The notes: a model not told the origin generated them from the letters alone. A stretch of DNA of 64,000 bases from Metamycoplasma alkalescens (GCF_900476125.1 NZ_LS991949.1:372001-436000), one strand, 5' to 3'; numbered from the stretch's first letter, positions 1 to 10,819 are shown. Program-made: numbers and translations.

Positions 1-1228
1 AATTTAATTTTTTCTGGTGAATATAAATCATGCCCATCTTGCTGAATGAAAAGTTTTAATTTTTCAATTAACGCATTTGATTTTCTTGCTATCTCTTTGA
101 ATTCTTCTAATTTTATTCCATCTTTATCTAACTCTAACTTCTCATAAATTTGCTTTATGCCTTTTTCTTGGTTTGATTTGATAAGATTTTGTTTTGTTTT
201 TGGATCATTTTTTGTTTTGGGTATTTCAACAACAATTTTTTCAATTTTGTATTCATTAGAATACAATTTTATTATCCGATTCAAAACTTTAATTGATTGC
301 TCAAATGTTTGTTTTGCGGTTGGAGAAATGATTTCGTCCTTAAAAATGAATGGATCTAAATATTTAGTTTTTTTACCCAATTCTTTTTTTGATTTTAATT
401 CTTCAATTTCTTTTTGAATATCTTTATCTTTTCATTTAAGTTCTTCTGAATTTAAATTTTTTTCAAACATTTTTGGTAAATAAAGATTTATTGCTTTACG
501 TGAAAGATTTCCATTTTTACTAAAATCAAATTTCTTCTTATTTAAATTATCCAAGATTTTGCTTATAAATTCGCCTTCAGAATCTTGTTTTAATTCCAAT
601 CGCTTGATTATTTCTAAATCAGAAAATTCTTTATATATTGCATCGTTTAGTTTTGGATTTTCAATGATTGCACATATGTCATCAAAAATATTTAGAAATT
701 CAAACAAATTATCAATATTAATCCAGTTAGTCTCATTAGGTTTAAACTCTGAAATTATTCTAATTAATAATTTCATTGTATTTAAGGTTGTGATTTTATT
801 ATGTAATCCTAATTTTTTTAGAACACTTCTTCCATCTATTATACTTTTTGAATCTGACTCCAAGTTATTATCTTTTTTAAATATTTTTTCTAATTCTTCA
901 AATTCAATGTCTGCATTTCTTTTGTTTTTGATTGTCTTTTCAAGAAATGAAGATAACAATTTCTTTTTAACATCTAAATCTAATTTTCAATCTCTATTTA
1001 TTTCTGAACGAATATTTGCTAAATCATTTAAAAGATTAAAAAGTTCATATGATGGGTATGCAACTGAAATTGTATTTTCATTAGTATACAAACTACATTT
1101 TTTAAGTGTCTTATCCCAAATATTACCAATTGGATTTCCATTCTCATCGAATTTAGAAATCCCATATGGACTAATGCTATGTTTGCTTCCTGGTCCTCAT
1201 TGAAATTCTCTTACATATGAAAATAGTT
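1..1228 (-). pseudogene. cas9: cas9 fragment (central part), cut by an insertion sequence
   Basis: One open minus-strand frame of about 409 codons (UGA = Trp) runs off the left window edge. It matches type II Cas9. A REC-lobe stretch contains REFQWGPGS and NIWDKTLKKCS (about 1210-1095). LSRKAINLYLPKMF follows (about 510-470). The RuvC-II strand KIVVEIPKTKND (about 245-205) holds the expected catalytic Glu, and LFIQQDGHDLYSP near the edge leads toward the HNH domain, which lies outside the window. The first 200 or so residues (RuvC-I motif, Arg-rich bridge helix) are missing: upstream the frame meets the ISLre2 remnant at about 1229. Cas9 would be an RNA-guided nuclease; as it stands here it is broken. 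No CRISPR array or cas1/cas2 lies in the window. Confidence 0.85.
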
Positions 1229-2385
1229 GGTAATGTCAAGAATTAAGTGTAGTTATATAAACCAAACTTATTACATTATAAATTATAACATAAAAATAAA
1301 GAATGATTTAAAAAATATTTAATTTCTTTTAAGGTAAAAACAAGGATAAAAAATCCTTGTAAAAAAGTTATTTATTTTTTAAAATATATAGTTTTCAATA
1401 TACAAACCAGATGTTTCTTTTGTAATTAATAACAAAATTGAATTGATACTATAAATACTTCAATATCTCTTAATCTTTTTCTTCACAAGATGACTGACAA
1501 AGGATTCTGCTACATTGCCAAAGTACAAATTATCATTAATAGGAACATCTATTAAACCATTTAAATTATTCTTTATATATTTATAAAAGTTAAAAAGATG
1601 AGTTCATCTTGATAAATTAAAATACTCTTTTAAATTATCTAGTGAAGATTTTAATAATTTAATTAAATCTTGATATTTTTGATATCTTAACAATTTATTA
1701 ATAATTCTATCAAGTGCAATTCCTGTTTCATTAAAATACTTTTTTAACATAAGTTTCAATTCTTTTGAGTTGTTAAAAATAACTTTAAGTTTTTGAAATA
1801 TATGGAATCTACAAAGGATATATTTTGCTTTTAATTTGTTTGCAAGAGTTTTAATTCAAGATGCACCATCTCCGGTTACAACTAATTTAATGTTTTCACC
1901 ATAACAATAAGAAATTATCTTTTTGATTTTTTCAGATAAAACTGAAACTGGATAAGTTATTTTGTTGGATGTATCATCAAGAATTAAAAAGTGATTTTTG
2001 TTAATTAATTTTTTATATTGATTTAACATAAAAAAATTGATGATTTTGAATTTGATTTTGTGAACAACATTCTTTTTAATATAAAACTTATGATAGGTAT
2101 CATCAACTGAGATATAAACAACATTGGTTGAATTACTATTTAACTTTTTTTTAAAAGAAATTAAATTATTTTTTTCTATTTTGAAATGTCTAATGATGCT
2201 TCAAACAGAACCTAAGGAAATGTTATGTTTTTTAGCATTTTGACGATAACTATATCCATTTAAAAAATCTTGAATAACTGATTGATAAACTGAAGAATCA
2301 ATATTTTTATATTTATTTTTTAGAAGTGGATGTTTGTCAAAGATATAAGTTTTAGTAGGTTTGTTTTTTTCTAGATTATTTTGTT
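1229..2385 (-). mobile_element. ISLre2-like insertion sequence, 5'-truncated copy A
   Basis: This stretch is the reverse complement of the intact copy near 60.8-61.97 kb and looks virtually identical base for base, so it is recent. Similarity stops at about 1229, just after the shared GACATTACCAA end, where cas9 sequence begins. At the other side it stops at about 2385, inside the transposase, so the element's 5' end and the first 65 or so codons are gone. No clear terminal inverted repeat was found by eye. Confidence 0.8.
1379..2385 (-). pseudogene. ISLre2/UPF0236-like transposase, N-terminally truncated
   Basis: This carries the same C-terminal 330 or so residues as the intact transposase at 60633-61820, including the SVDDTYHKF, VTGDGASW and GNVAESF blocks with the presumed DDE residues. 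The frame stays open upstream to a TAG at 2438-2440, but the extra residues (RINNTRIEKQNN) do not match the intact N-terminus and no start codon or ribosome site is present. It is therefore a dead copy. It transcribes away from the prophage toward the cas9 fragment. Confidence 0.8.
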
Positions 2386-2585
2386 TCTCAATTCTAGTAT
2401 TATTAATGCGTTTATTATTTAAAAAAATAAAATACTTCTAATATACCGTTTTAAAATACTTTTTTAGCAAATAGCATTTTAAAAATAATATCTTCACAAT
2501 TAATTTTAATACTTTCAAAATAAAAAAATTCAAAAAGTACTTTAAAAAATTAATGTACTTTTTATTTATTTTAACTATATTTAGT

Positions 2586-2716
2586 ACTAATATGTATATA
2601 AATTATATAACAAATTTATATACATATTAGTTACTTATAATTTAGATTTATAATAATCTAAATTATAAGTATATATATAAATAAAGTAAGTTCGACAATG
2701 ACTTACTTTATTTATA
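2586..2716. repeat. three consecutive perfect inverted repeats
   Basis: Three perfect hairpins follow each other: an 18-bp stem (2586-2603 with 2614-2631), a 15-bp stem (2633-2647 with 2656-2670) and a 16-bp stem (2676-2691 with 2701-2716, loop TCGACAATG). The third lies just downstream of the minus-strand gene ending at 2728 and could end its transcript, though no long T-run follows. The cluster sits between the IS remnant and the prophage genes, so it could mark a phage end or a regulatory or replication site. Confidence 0.7.
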
Positions 2717-2727
2717 GAATATTAATA

Positions 2728-3096
2728 TTATTCAAGAAATTTAACTTCTTCTTGAATTATTAAATTTCAAAAAATATATTTATTTCCTTTTCTAATAACT
2801 AAAATAGGAATTGAATTTCTAGAATTTGAAAAATGCATTAAAATTTGCTTTTCTTCTTGGTTTAAATTTTCAAATTTATTTTTAAGTTGTAAAAAATACC
2901 TAATATTATTCTTTTTAACAATCAAATCGACTTTAAAAATTGAATCTAATTTTAGATTACTAAATTTAACAGTAAAATTATTTAATTCTAATAAATTTTT
3001 AAGTTGTAATTCTCTTTTAAAATTCACAAAACTTCAATAAAATAGAACTTCATAATAATTTTTAATAAACTTTAAACTTATATTTTCTTTCTTCAT
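2728..3096 (-). CDS. small protein, possible PD-(D/E)XK nuclease fold
   Basis: 122 aa, starting at the ATG before KKENISLKF and ending in VKFLE. The middle part reads FKVDLIVKKNNIRYFLQLKNK, a spacing like the D...QxK core of PD-(D/E)XK nucleases, followed by a hydrophobic strand IPILVIRKGNKYIFW. This is weak fold-level resemblance only. The gene lies just downstream of the integrase and its terminator, at the prophage left edge, transcribed in the same direction. The upstream ribosome site is poor. It may be a phage accessory gene or a remnant of a longer one. Confidence 0.5.
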
Positions 3097-3122
3097 TCAT
3101 TTCTTTAAATTTATTAAAAAAG

Positions 3123-3149
3123 ATGCTTGGAATTTATCCTTCCAAGCAT
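3123..3149 (-). terminator. Rho-independent terminator after the integrase
   Basis: A 9-bp perfect stem (ATGCTTGGA with TCCAAGCAT, plus-strand 3123-3131 and 3141-3149) is followed on the minus strand by a run of T. It lies 20 bases past the integrase stop. Confidence 0.8.
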
Positions 3150-3169
3150 TAAAATTTTTAGGGTTATGC

Positions 3170-4120
3170 TTATGCAACAACGCCTTTAAATTCATTTTTA
3201 GATCCGTTCAAGTTGGCATTTTTAGTTTGTTCTTCATTTTCTAAATTTAACCTTTCTTTTAAACGCAAAATTTCTTGATTTTGCAACATTATAATCTCTT
3301 TTAGTTTATTTACTTCAAGACTGTTGATAGAGTCCATATTTCCAAGTTCTAATAGTTGTTTTTGGTATGTGCTTGAAGTCTTGATATAATGGTTTGTAAT
3401 TGTGCTAATTTCAACATGTCCTGTTGCGACTTGAATCTTATCTGCACTTAATCCACACATGTGCATGTTTGTGATTAATTGTGCTCTAAGCACGTGTGCT
3501 GTTAGTGGTTTTGTTCAATCAGGATATAAATTTTTCAAAAAAATTGAAAATTTTTTAAACAGATTTTGAACTGTATTATAGCCATATTGAATTCCAAATT
3601 TTATAAAATCACTTCTTAATTCGACTGGCACAATTATAGTTCTATATCTACCATGTTTTTTTGCTTTAATTTGTACCTCATAGTTTGTTTTATCTATGTT
3701 ATCTCAATCAACAGCAAAAAATTCGCCTAGTCTACAGCCGTTATATTTTAATAAATTAAAAATTAGTTTAAATTCTGGATTATTTCATTTTTCTAATGCA
3801 TTTTCAATTTTTGATAATTCTAAGCTATTAAAGATTTGCTTGGGTTTGGTATCATTTTCAAAGCTTATTAACTTAGAAGTATCATAAAATTTGTTTTCTA
3901 TTTTTGACATAGTATTAATGAATTTGCGAATGTATGCAAGCTCTGTATTTTTGCTAGATCCAGACAAATTTAATAAATTATAAATCTTGTTAATTTTATC
4001 TATGTTTATCTCGCCAATAATTAATATTCTGTTTAATGCAGTTTTTGCAGAGTTTCTAGTAATTCGGTTTTTATAATTTGTATTCAAAAAAATATTTATT
4101 TTTTCTTCGAAGTTTTTCAT
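3170..4120 (-). CDS. int: tyrosine recombinase (phage integrase)
   Basis: 316 aa; start chosen at the ATG of MKNFEEKIN, 7 bases behind AAAGGA. The catalytic set of the tyrosine recombinase family is visible: Arg130 in NGCRLGE, His209-x-x-Arg212 in TAHVLRAQ, His235 in ATGHVEI and the nucleophile Tyr245 in NHYIKTS. An N-terminal SAM-like core-binding part precedes residue 110. The C-terminus carries an extra coiled-coil segment (about residues 255-292), beyond the usual end. It should integrate and excise the neighbouring prophage. It is transcribed away from the rest of the phage across a promoter region it shares with the divergent lipoprotein. Confidence 0.9.
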
Positions 4121-4201
4121 TAAAAAAATCCTTTCTGCCCAACAAACTAAAAAGTTAGGCAAAAAGGATTAATTTTCATATAAAAAGAATAATATATATG
4201 T

Positions 4202-4313
4202 TATAATACTTTTGCCTAGCAAGTCTCGTTTGCTAGGTACTTTTTTATTTTTATTTTGAATTAATATTATTTAACAGGAAATTAAATTTTAAAAAGGAAG
4301 TCTCGTTTCCTGT
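4202..4313 (+). promoter_or_regulatory. promoter and twin hairpins with a shared loop upstream of the lipoprotein
   Basis: TATAAT at 4202-4207 is followed by the hairpin CCTAGCAA-GTCTCGT-TTGCTAGG (4215-4237) and a T-rich run, as in an attenuator. Sixty bases on, GGAA-GTCTCGT-TTCC (4296-4310) repeats the same 7-base loop. A competing longer stem pairs ACAGGAA (4274-4280) with TTCCTGT (4307-4313). The 11-base core AAGTCTCGTTT is thus present twice, in direct orientation, next to the integrase gene. It could be transcription control or the crossover core of an attachment site. Confidence 0.6.
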
Positions 4314-4361
4314 CAAAATTAAGTTTATCATATTTTTTAAATAAAATTTATAATTTATGTT

Positions 4362-5111
4362 ATGAAGAAATATTTACCATACACTTTAACTGGATTATTT
4401 CCCTTTTCGATATTTACTATTTCATGCCAAGAAGAAAAATATGATAAAACTAAGCATTCAGAGCTTGAGAACTTCGAAAATTTTGTTAAGGCAATTCCTG
4501 AAAAATGGAATCTATTTGATACTGAAAGTTCATTTGAAATTGATAAAAAAAGATTATTTCATAGTGCTAGATGAGATTTGAGACATAATTGGAATAAATT
4601 TAATTATTTTAAATATCATTTTGCTTCAAAAAATAGAGATAGAGATTATACAAATTTTAATAGTAGCATCTTACTAGAACCGTTTTCATACCTTCCAACA
4701 AGTCCTGAATGAATGAAAAAACTTGCTGAAAAATACCTACCTGAAAAGTATATAAAAAATCAAGATAAATACTCAGTTGGATTTATTGTTATGAATGAGC
4801 TCCAACAAGACGAGACGTTAAGCTTATTTCAGATGTTTTTGGAAAATAAATATGAATGAAAATATACTGAATTTTTTAAAAATACAGATTACGTAAAAAA
4901 TTCTGATAGTTACAATGAATGAATTAAATTTATCCCCCAAAAAGTCTCGACTTGAAAAAAACTAGAAGCTACTAATCAAGGCAAAAAACCCTATCCATTT
5001 TACATTAAGAATTTACTAATTAATATTCGATTGGGTTATCGAGATCAAGATGGAAAAATTAGGTCTAAAAAAGATTATTTAAAATTTGTAGATGTATTCA
5101 CAGTCTTTTAA
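4362..5111 (+). CDS. prophage-encoded lipoprotein
   Basis: 249 aa. The N-terminus is a lipoprotein signal (two Lys, hydrophobic stretch, lipobox FTISC with Cys23). The mature part is hydrophilic and rich in Trp, Tyr and charged residues, with no domain I recognise. It is the only plus-strand gene in the prophage, set between the integrase promoter region and a shared terminator, as expected for a gene expressed from the lysogen. Phage MAV1 of M. arthritidis also carries a lipoprotein gene (vir); a similar conversion role here is inference from position and type, not from sequence similarity. Confidence 0.75.
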
Positions 5112-5118
5112 AATAAGT

Positions 5119-5143
5119 AAAAGAGCGTTCTACACGCTCTTTT
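5119..5143. terminator. bidirectional terminator between convergent genes
   Basis: A perfect 10-bp stem AAAAGAGCGT with ACGCTCTTTT has A and T runs on both sides. It ends the plus-strand lipoprotein transcript and overlaps the last codons of the minus-strand phage operon. Confidence 0.85.
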
Positions 5144-5774
5144 CTATTTCAGAAGTATTTCAAGCTAATGGTTTAGTTTCTTTATCTACAATTGAATCAT
5201 CTTTTTCAGGAGCTTCTGATTTTTTTGAAAAATTAAAGTTTTTAATACTTTCTTCAAATTTCTTTACATTTTCCATGAAAGAGACCTGTTTATCAAGTTC
5301 TTGTTCTAAAGTTCCAACTTTCATTTTTAATTTTCTATTTTCAAATGTTACAATTTCAATTCTATGCAGCAATTCTGCTTTATCATTTTTAACTTTTAAA
5401 AGTTCATTTGATAATTCGTCAGAAGTCTTTAAGTAATCATTCAATTTGTCTTCTAATTCTTTGTTATATTCAACACTTGAATTGTTCTTATACATTTCAA
5501 TTTTTTTAATTAATAGTGTGTTTTCATCAAGTGCTTTCTTTAAATCAACTTTCATATCAAAAGCTCAGTGATCCATCTTTTCCTTATATAGTTTAAAATC
5601 CAAATGAATTTGATTGTTTTCTTTTTCTAATTCTTCCAATCTTGTTCTAAAATATTTTATTTTTTTGCTGTGATTCAAACTTGTAAAAATTACTGTTAAA
5701 AATAAACCTACAAAACTCGAAATTATAGGGACAATTACTGGTAATAATTGTATTAGTGTATTCGTATTAGTCAT
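5130..5774 (-). CDS. membrane-anchored coiled-coil phage protein
   Basis: 214 aa. One transmembrane segment at about residues 8-31 is followed by a Lys/Glu-rich coiled coil to about residue 175 and an acidic tail. A clear AAATGGAGG ribosome site precedes the ATG, which overlaps the upstream gene's stop by 8 bases (ATGACTAA). It is the last gene of the phage operon. The place and shape suit a lysis, superinfection-exclusion or host-surface protein, but no family was recognised. Confidence 0.7.
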
Positions 5775-6402
5775 CTAAATCCTCCATTTCTTCTTTCATT
5801 TTTAAATAAAATTTCAAAAGTATTTTTCTACATTTCTCTAAATACGCTATATCTTTATCTTTAGTTGTTCAATTTTTAATTCGTCTAATAATCTCTCAAT
5901 TAGGTTCCTTTGTAGACAATAAACTAGACAAGTAACAATAGTGATAATAGTCCTTTTTATTTTTAAAATTATAAGCAAATGTCTCAATTCGCAATAAGTC
6001 TAATTGGATTTGGTTTAGAATTAATTTTTCTTTTTTTTCTTTAATTTTGTTTTTAAAAGCAATAAAATCAAAAGAAAAATCCATATATAAAATATGCTCT
6101 GGACGTACAAATAAATTTTGTAATAAACTTATCCCTTTAAAAAAATCCGAACCATATACTTCCAATTCAGGGGTTGTAAAGAATATGTCAATTTTTGAAT
6201 TTAAATTTTCATCAAAAACTTGATAGTTTTTTTCTAAATTTTTTGTAATTAAGCAAATATCGTAATCCGAATTTAAATTCTCTATTCCAAACATCCTGCT
6301 GCCTTTTATAATAATTGCAAGCGGATTATGTTTTTCAATTAAATTATTTTTCAGTTTCTCTAGTTTGTTTGTCAATTCCAAATTCATAATAAGTCCACTC
6401 AT
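5767..6402 (-). CDS. MNT-type nucleotidyltransferase-like protein
   Basis: 211 aa. Residues about 31-56 read IIIKGSRMFGIENLNSDYDICLI: the G-S-x(n)-D-x-D signature of the polymerase-beta nucleotidyltransferase fold, with the two metal-binding Asp in DYD. A third acidic position is likely in KIDIFF. The C-terminal half is helical. The start at 6402 is fixed by GGGGGAG 9 bases upstream, although it overlaps the preceding gene by 77 bases. Such proteins modify small molecules, proteins or RNA and often act as antitoxins or defence factors; no HEPN partner is obvious next door. Unusual cargo for a compact prophage. Confidence 0.7.
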
Positions 6403-7942
6403 ATCAAGGTTCTCCCCCGTTAGATTCTGAACGAGGATAAACCAGTGTTTTTCTAATTAAAAATTTATAAGTATTTTCATTTTTTATAAATTCAAAATGC
6501 TTGTATTTAGAGGAGTAATAATCTTCAGTTAGATCCGATTTTAGAATACTTTTTTGATGGTCATATAAATATATAGCTAACATTGCAGCAACAAGATTAT
6601 TATTATTTTTTAATTGGTTTTTTTCATCAATAAAATTTTCAATTTTTTTTAATGCGTTATCCAACCGCTCTTCAACCCGATTTAAGATTGCTTCGTTATT
6701 TCTTACTCGATCAATCGAATTAGCAATAGATTTAAACTCTGAATCTAAATTAGATAATGTTCTATTAGTATTGACCTTGTACGCATTTAAATTTTGATCT
6801 TGAGAATTATTTTTGTGGCCTAAATCGTCAATTTGTGAAGATAAAATATTTTTTAACTTATTTATTTCTTGATTAATTTGATCTGGAATTTTATTTTTAA
6901 TAATTCCAATTTGCTTCGCGTTATCTTGTGCTTTTTGGTTAAATTTATCAAATGATAAAGCTAAATTTAAAATATTATCTTTATTCATTTCAATATTTTG
7001 CTTTAAATTATTTTTAACTAACGAATCAAGCTTTTGAATTTCTTGATTTGTTAAGACAATATGATTTTTATTATTTTTATTAATTGCTTTTTCAGAATTT
7101 AATTCTTTTTCTAATTTTAAAAAATTAGATTTTAAATCTGAATTTGAATCTTTTATTGTTTTTAATTCATTTAAAAGAATATCTTTAAGTTGTTGTTGTA
7201 AATCTTTATATTTTTGAATCACTTCAGCATCAGATAACTCATTTTGTTTAAAAGCATTTAGCAAAAAATCTAATTGGTTTTTAAATAAACCCAAATTAAT
7301 ATCTATCTTTTTTTCAGACTCAAATTGCCGACTCTCAAGATTCTGTTTAAATTCTTCTTGATTCTGCAGAATTTTATTCTGGAACAAAATTTGCTTATCG
7401 TAAATTAAAGACTCAATATTTTTTTGTTTGTTTTCAATAATATCTTTTAAATCCAATAATTTATCCACAATAGGAATTTCAAGTTTATTTCAACCCGAAT
7501 TTAAAATTAAAATTGCTGCAGTTGGACACAAATAATTTTCAATTGTATTAAATTCTCTCTGAACTCCGATTTTTTGAAAATTGTTTAGACTGATTTTTTC
7601 TTGAAAATAAAACTCAGGAAAACTATTAGACAACAATCTAAATTTAATTTCTTCATAAATTGCTTCTTTTAAATTTTGATATCTGCTTTTCCCCACCTGA
7701 GCAATGAAATCTTCTAAGTTTTTTGAAGACGAAATATAATAGCTTATTCTTTGTCCCAGCAGTAAATTAATTTGATTTAAAATTGTTCCTGCTAGATTTA
7801 TAAAGCATTCTTCTTCCTTGTTGCTTAGTTTTTCATAAAAAATTAACAGTTTTTTTGGCACAAAAAACTTATTCATTAAATTTAAAGAACTGTTATAATC
7901 TTCTAAACTTATTCCAAGAAACGACACACTTGTCTTATCCAC
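6326..7942 (-). CDS. large coiled-coil phage protein
   Basis: 538 aa, read through UGA codons. It starts with GTG at 7942, 4 bases behind AGGAGG. Residues 1-150 are a mixed globular part; from about 160 to 450 the protein is an almost unbroken Lys/Glu/Asn-rich coiled coil; a short C-terminal globular part follows. Placed after the capsid genes, it may be a fibre, spike or internal virion protein. I see no recognised domain. Confidence 0.7.
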
Positions 7943-7952
7943 ATAACCTCCT

Positions 7953-9257
7953 TTACAATTTTTTTATACTCTTGACCAAAGTAACTGGTTTACTAATACT
8001 CTTAATCTTATTTTGTTTATTCAAGAAAAAATTATTGTATTTTTCTTCAGTTTGAAACCCCCTACGATCCAAAAAACTAACCTTGTTATCATTTCATTCA
8101 ACTACAACCTTGTTGCCAAGAAATCGGTTCCTTGCTGAACTCAAGACTTTAAAATTATCTTTTAAATTTTCAACAACTTCTTTTGAATTTTTATCAAATT
8201 CTTTAATTGAACTCAAAAAATGTTCTGAGTATTTTGTGTTTTCAAGTTTTTTAATTGCAAGCTCTGATTTCTTGTTAATTGCCTTACCAACTTCCCAACC
8301 TCATGCAAGGTTATCAAGATAAAATTTACCTTTTGATTTTGCATCCAAAAAATTTTGAAATTCTTCAATTGGACGATTAAAAAACAATAAACTTTTTTTA
8401 TAATTTGTTGCTTGCTTATTAAAAAATACAAAATAAGATAGTGTTTGATTTGTTTCTTCATAAATTCAAGTATCAGAAGCTATTTTTAACCCATCAATTC
8501 ACTTTGAAGCACCTTGAAAATCAATTCAAGTTTTGTCTGCAGAACTCATTATTTTTTTGAGATCTTCACGTGACTTCATTTTTTTAAGATTCTTAAAAAC
8601 AGATTTTCTAATAATACTTTTTGAAAATTTTTTTATTGCTGCAACACCATAGTTATTCAGTCTATTAAGTAAAAATTCCTTTTTATCTTTTGCTGCAATA
8701 AAACCTGAAGTAAAAGCAGTTGCCTTGATTGAAAACTTAAAAATATTTCTAATTATTTTTATAGTTCTAATGCCTGCTTCTTTTCCAAATTTTTTCATCA
8801 AAACTTTTTTCAAACCATATGTTGATTTATTTACTACGTAATTTACTGCTGATGCAGGGTTTGAGATAAATCTAGCTATTGTTTGTGCTTTTTGAATAAC
8901 TTTTTTAAAACCTAAAACTTTGTTAACTTTTTTTATTTTTCTAAGATGCTTTAACCCTAATCTTGATCCAAAAATTAAACCCCTAAATAAAGCATTTTGC
9001 CCTATTTCTTGTCATTCAATTTCATACCCAAAAATAGTAGGCAAAACTAGGTCATTTATGACCCCTAGAAAAATTCTCACAAAGTCTCCAATAAACTTAT
9101 TTCCGCTCAAAACCGTAATTAATCCTGAAACAGCATCAATTACTAGTTCTGCTAAGAAGTTTAAAATTCTAAACAATCAATTTCTTTGACCTTTAGGTTT
9201 CTTTAAAAGTTCAGGTAATGCTTCTCTGATATTTAAATTTGAACCATAAAATAGCAT
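7953..9257 (-). CDS. phage protein with hydrophobic N-terminal region, possible virion or membrane protein
   Basis: 434 aa. Residues about 28-80 contain hydrophobic stretches (LNFLAELVIDAVSGLITVLSG; FVRIFLGVINDLVLPTIFG). A basic helical middle follows, with KK/RK pairs and another hydrophobic patch (ATAFTSGFIAAK). The start is taken as the ATG at 9257 directly behind the capsid gene; its ribosome site is weak and lies in a hairpin, so a later start is possible. It ends 11 bases before the next gene's start. No family recognised; position right after the capsid gene suggests an assembly, entry or minor structural role. Confidence 0.65.
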
Positions 9258-9273
9258 AATTATTATGCTATTT
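9249..9273. repeat. hairpin over the capsid stop and next start
   Basis: A perfect 12-bp stem AAATAGCATAAT / ATTATGCTATTT has a single-base centre. It covers the capsid stop codon and the start of the next gene. It may limit read-through or translation from the abundant capsid gene, or protect the mRNA end. Confidence 0.6.
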
Positions 9274-10189
9274 CTACTTTCTTATTAATAATTGCAGTTG
9301 GAATCATGTCTAATACGACTCCACTTATAAATGACGTTTCTAAATATGCTCCAAGGTCGTTAGATAAATTATCAATTTTCCCTGCATTTGCTGCAATTAT
9401 ACGTCTTGCATTCGCCATAGAATTTGTTGTAGTGATTATTACAGATGTTTCTTTTAAAAAAGGACATGCATAAGTTGTATAGCCACCTAATGTCCCGAGT
9501 GCATAAGACCCTAAGTTAACTGATGTTGTAGTGTGATCGCCTTTCATAGCATAAATGCTTATTTTTGTTAATACATCAGGACGAGCAAAAATTACAATCT
9601 TGTTTGCATCGATTAAATCAATTCCTGCCTTTTTATCAACCAGTTGAGTAATTGCATCTGCTGCTTGGACAATTTGTGCATACAATTGTTCTCCTGTTGC
9701 TGTTGCAGTGTCTATTTCAATTGGTCTGAAAGTCTTGTTACTTTTTGCTGCTGCTTCTAATTTTGAAAATCCAAGACGCTCAAAGTCTTTTGAATCTTGT
9801 TCAACGAAGGCAACTAGTTTTTCGGCAACTGTTGCTGGAAAGTTATTGATTGCATACGCTGGTAACCCCTCTCTAAAAACATATGGTTCATCTCAATCGA
9901 TTGTTATTGGTTTAGAAATTGAGTATTTATCAAATGGACCAGTTCCCAAACTACTTTTTATTTTTTTAGTCCCTCCTAGTAAATTACTAAATTTAACACT
10001 CTTTGCATCAGATGCAACAATATTAATATCCTTCGATGCCTCCATTATTAAACTCTTTGAAACAAAGTGCTTTAATAACATTGTGTTTTGTAATTCACTT
10101 AATTTAATGTTCTCAAAATTAATTTGCCCTCCGGGTTGTGGATTCCAACTCTGTGCAATTTCGGTTTCTAAAATCTTTTTGATTGACAT
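9263..10189 (-). CDS. probable major capsid protein
   Basis: 308 aa, good ribosome site TAGGAG 6 bases upstream. It directly follows a scaffold-like gene in a terminase-portal-scaffold-capsid order. The sequence alternates Ala/Thr/Gly-rich strands and short helices (ANKIVIFARPDVLTKI; LGSYALGTLGGYTTYA; GVVLDMIPTAIINKK), typical of HK97-fold coat proteins, which usually have about 300 residues. Low Lys/Asn content compared with its neighbours also fits a highly expressed coat protein. The call rests on position, size and composition rather than a diagnostic motif. Confidence 0.7.
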
Positions 10190-10198
10190 TATTTTCTC

Positions 10199-10747
10199 CT
10201 ATTTTTTTACAGCGCCATTAACTGCAATTGCATTAATGGCACTTTCATTATTTTCTTTTTCTTTTTCATTTATAAACTCAGAAAAACTAGGTTTAGAAAA
10301 TGCTAGTCCTTCTGCGTTTGCGTAGTCAATTAGACTTTTTCTTAGATTCGAAAAATCTAAACTCGAATAATCAAATATCTCTTTTTCAAAACTTCTTTTA
10401 ATGCCTAAGTTTTCTCATTCTTTCTTAACGAAATTAGAAATAATAGTTTTGTAATTTAAGTTATTTTCCAAACTCTTATTTAACTTTTCTATTTCTATTT
10501 TTTGCTTTTCAATTAGCTCTTTATTAGAATTAACTTTATCAGAATACGAATTAATCAAATCTTCTTTATTAGCTAGTTTTGAATTAATGTACTCAGCATG
10601 TTCTTCTTTAGTTTCAAATATAGAATAAACCCCTAATTTTCTTGCTAATTCTTTCGAGCTTGTATCATCTTTAATATCTAATTTATTTTTTAATTCATCC
10701 ACACCAATTTCCAATAATGCTGATAAATTTTCAATAATTTTTTTCAT
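10199..10747 (-). CDS. probable capsid scaffold protein
   Basis: 182 aa. A helical, charged protein with a strong central coiled coil (KELIEKQKIEIEKLNKSLEN, about residues 76-95) and a disordered charged C-terminus. It is encoded immediately upstream of the capsid gene with 9 bases between them. Scaffold proteins that shape the procapsid have this size, composition and position. The ribosome site is AAAGGA, 10 bases before the ATG. Confidence 0.65.
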
Positions 10748-10819
10748 AGTTAATTTCCTTTAATTTTTGAAAAAATTCCGTCTTTTCTTTTTAAATTCGC
10801 AGCGGTTCGAATTGTCTTT

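Noticed and set aside
559-1203. A long plus-strand frame opposite the cas9 fragment
   Set aside because: It is the reverse reading of clear Cas9 sequence, lacks a ribosome site, and has the Phe/Leu/Ser-rich look of an antisense frame.
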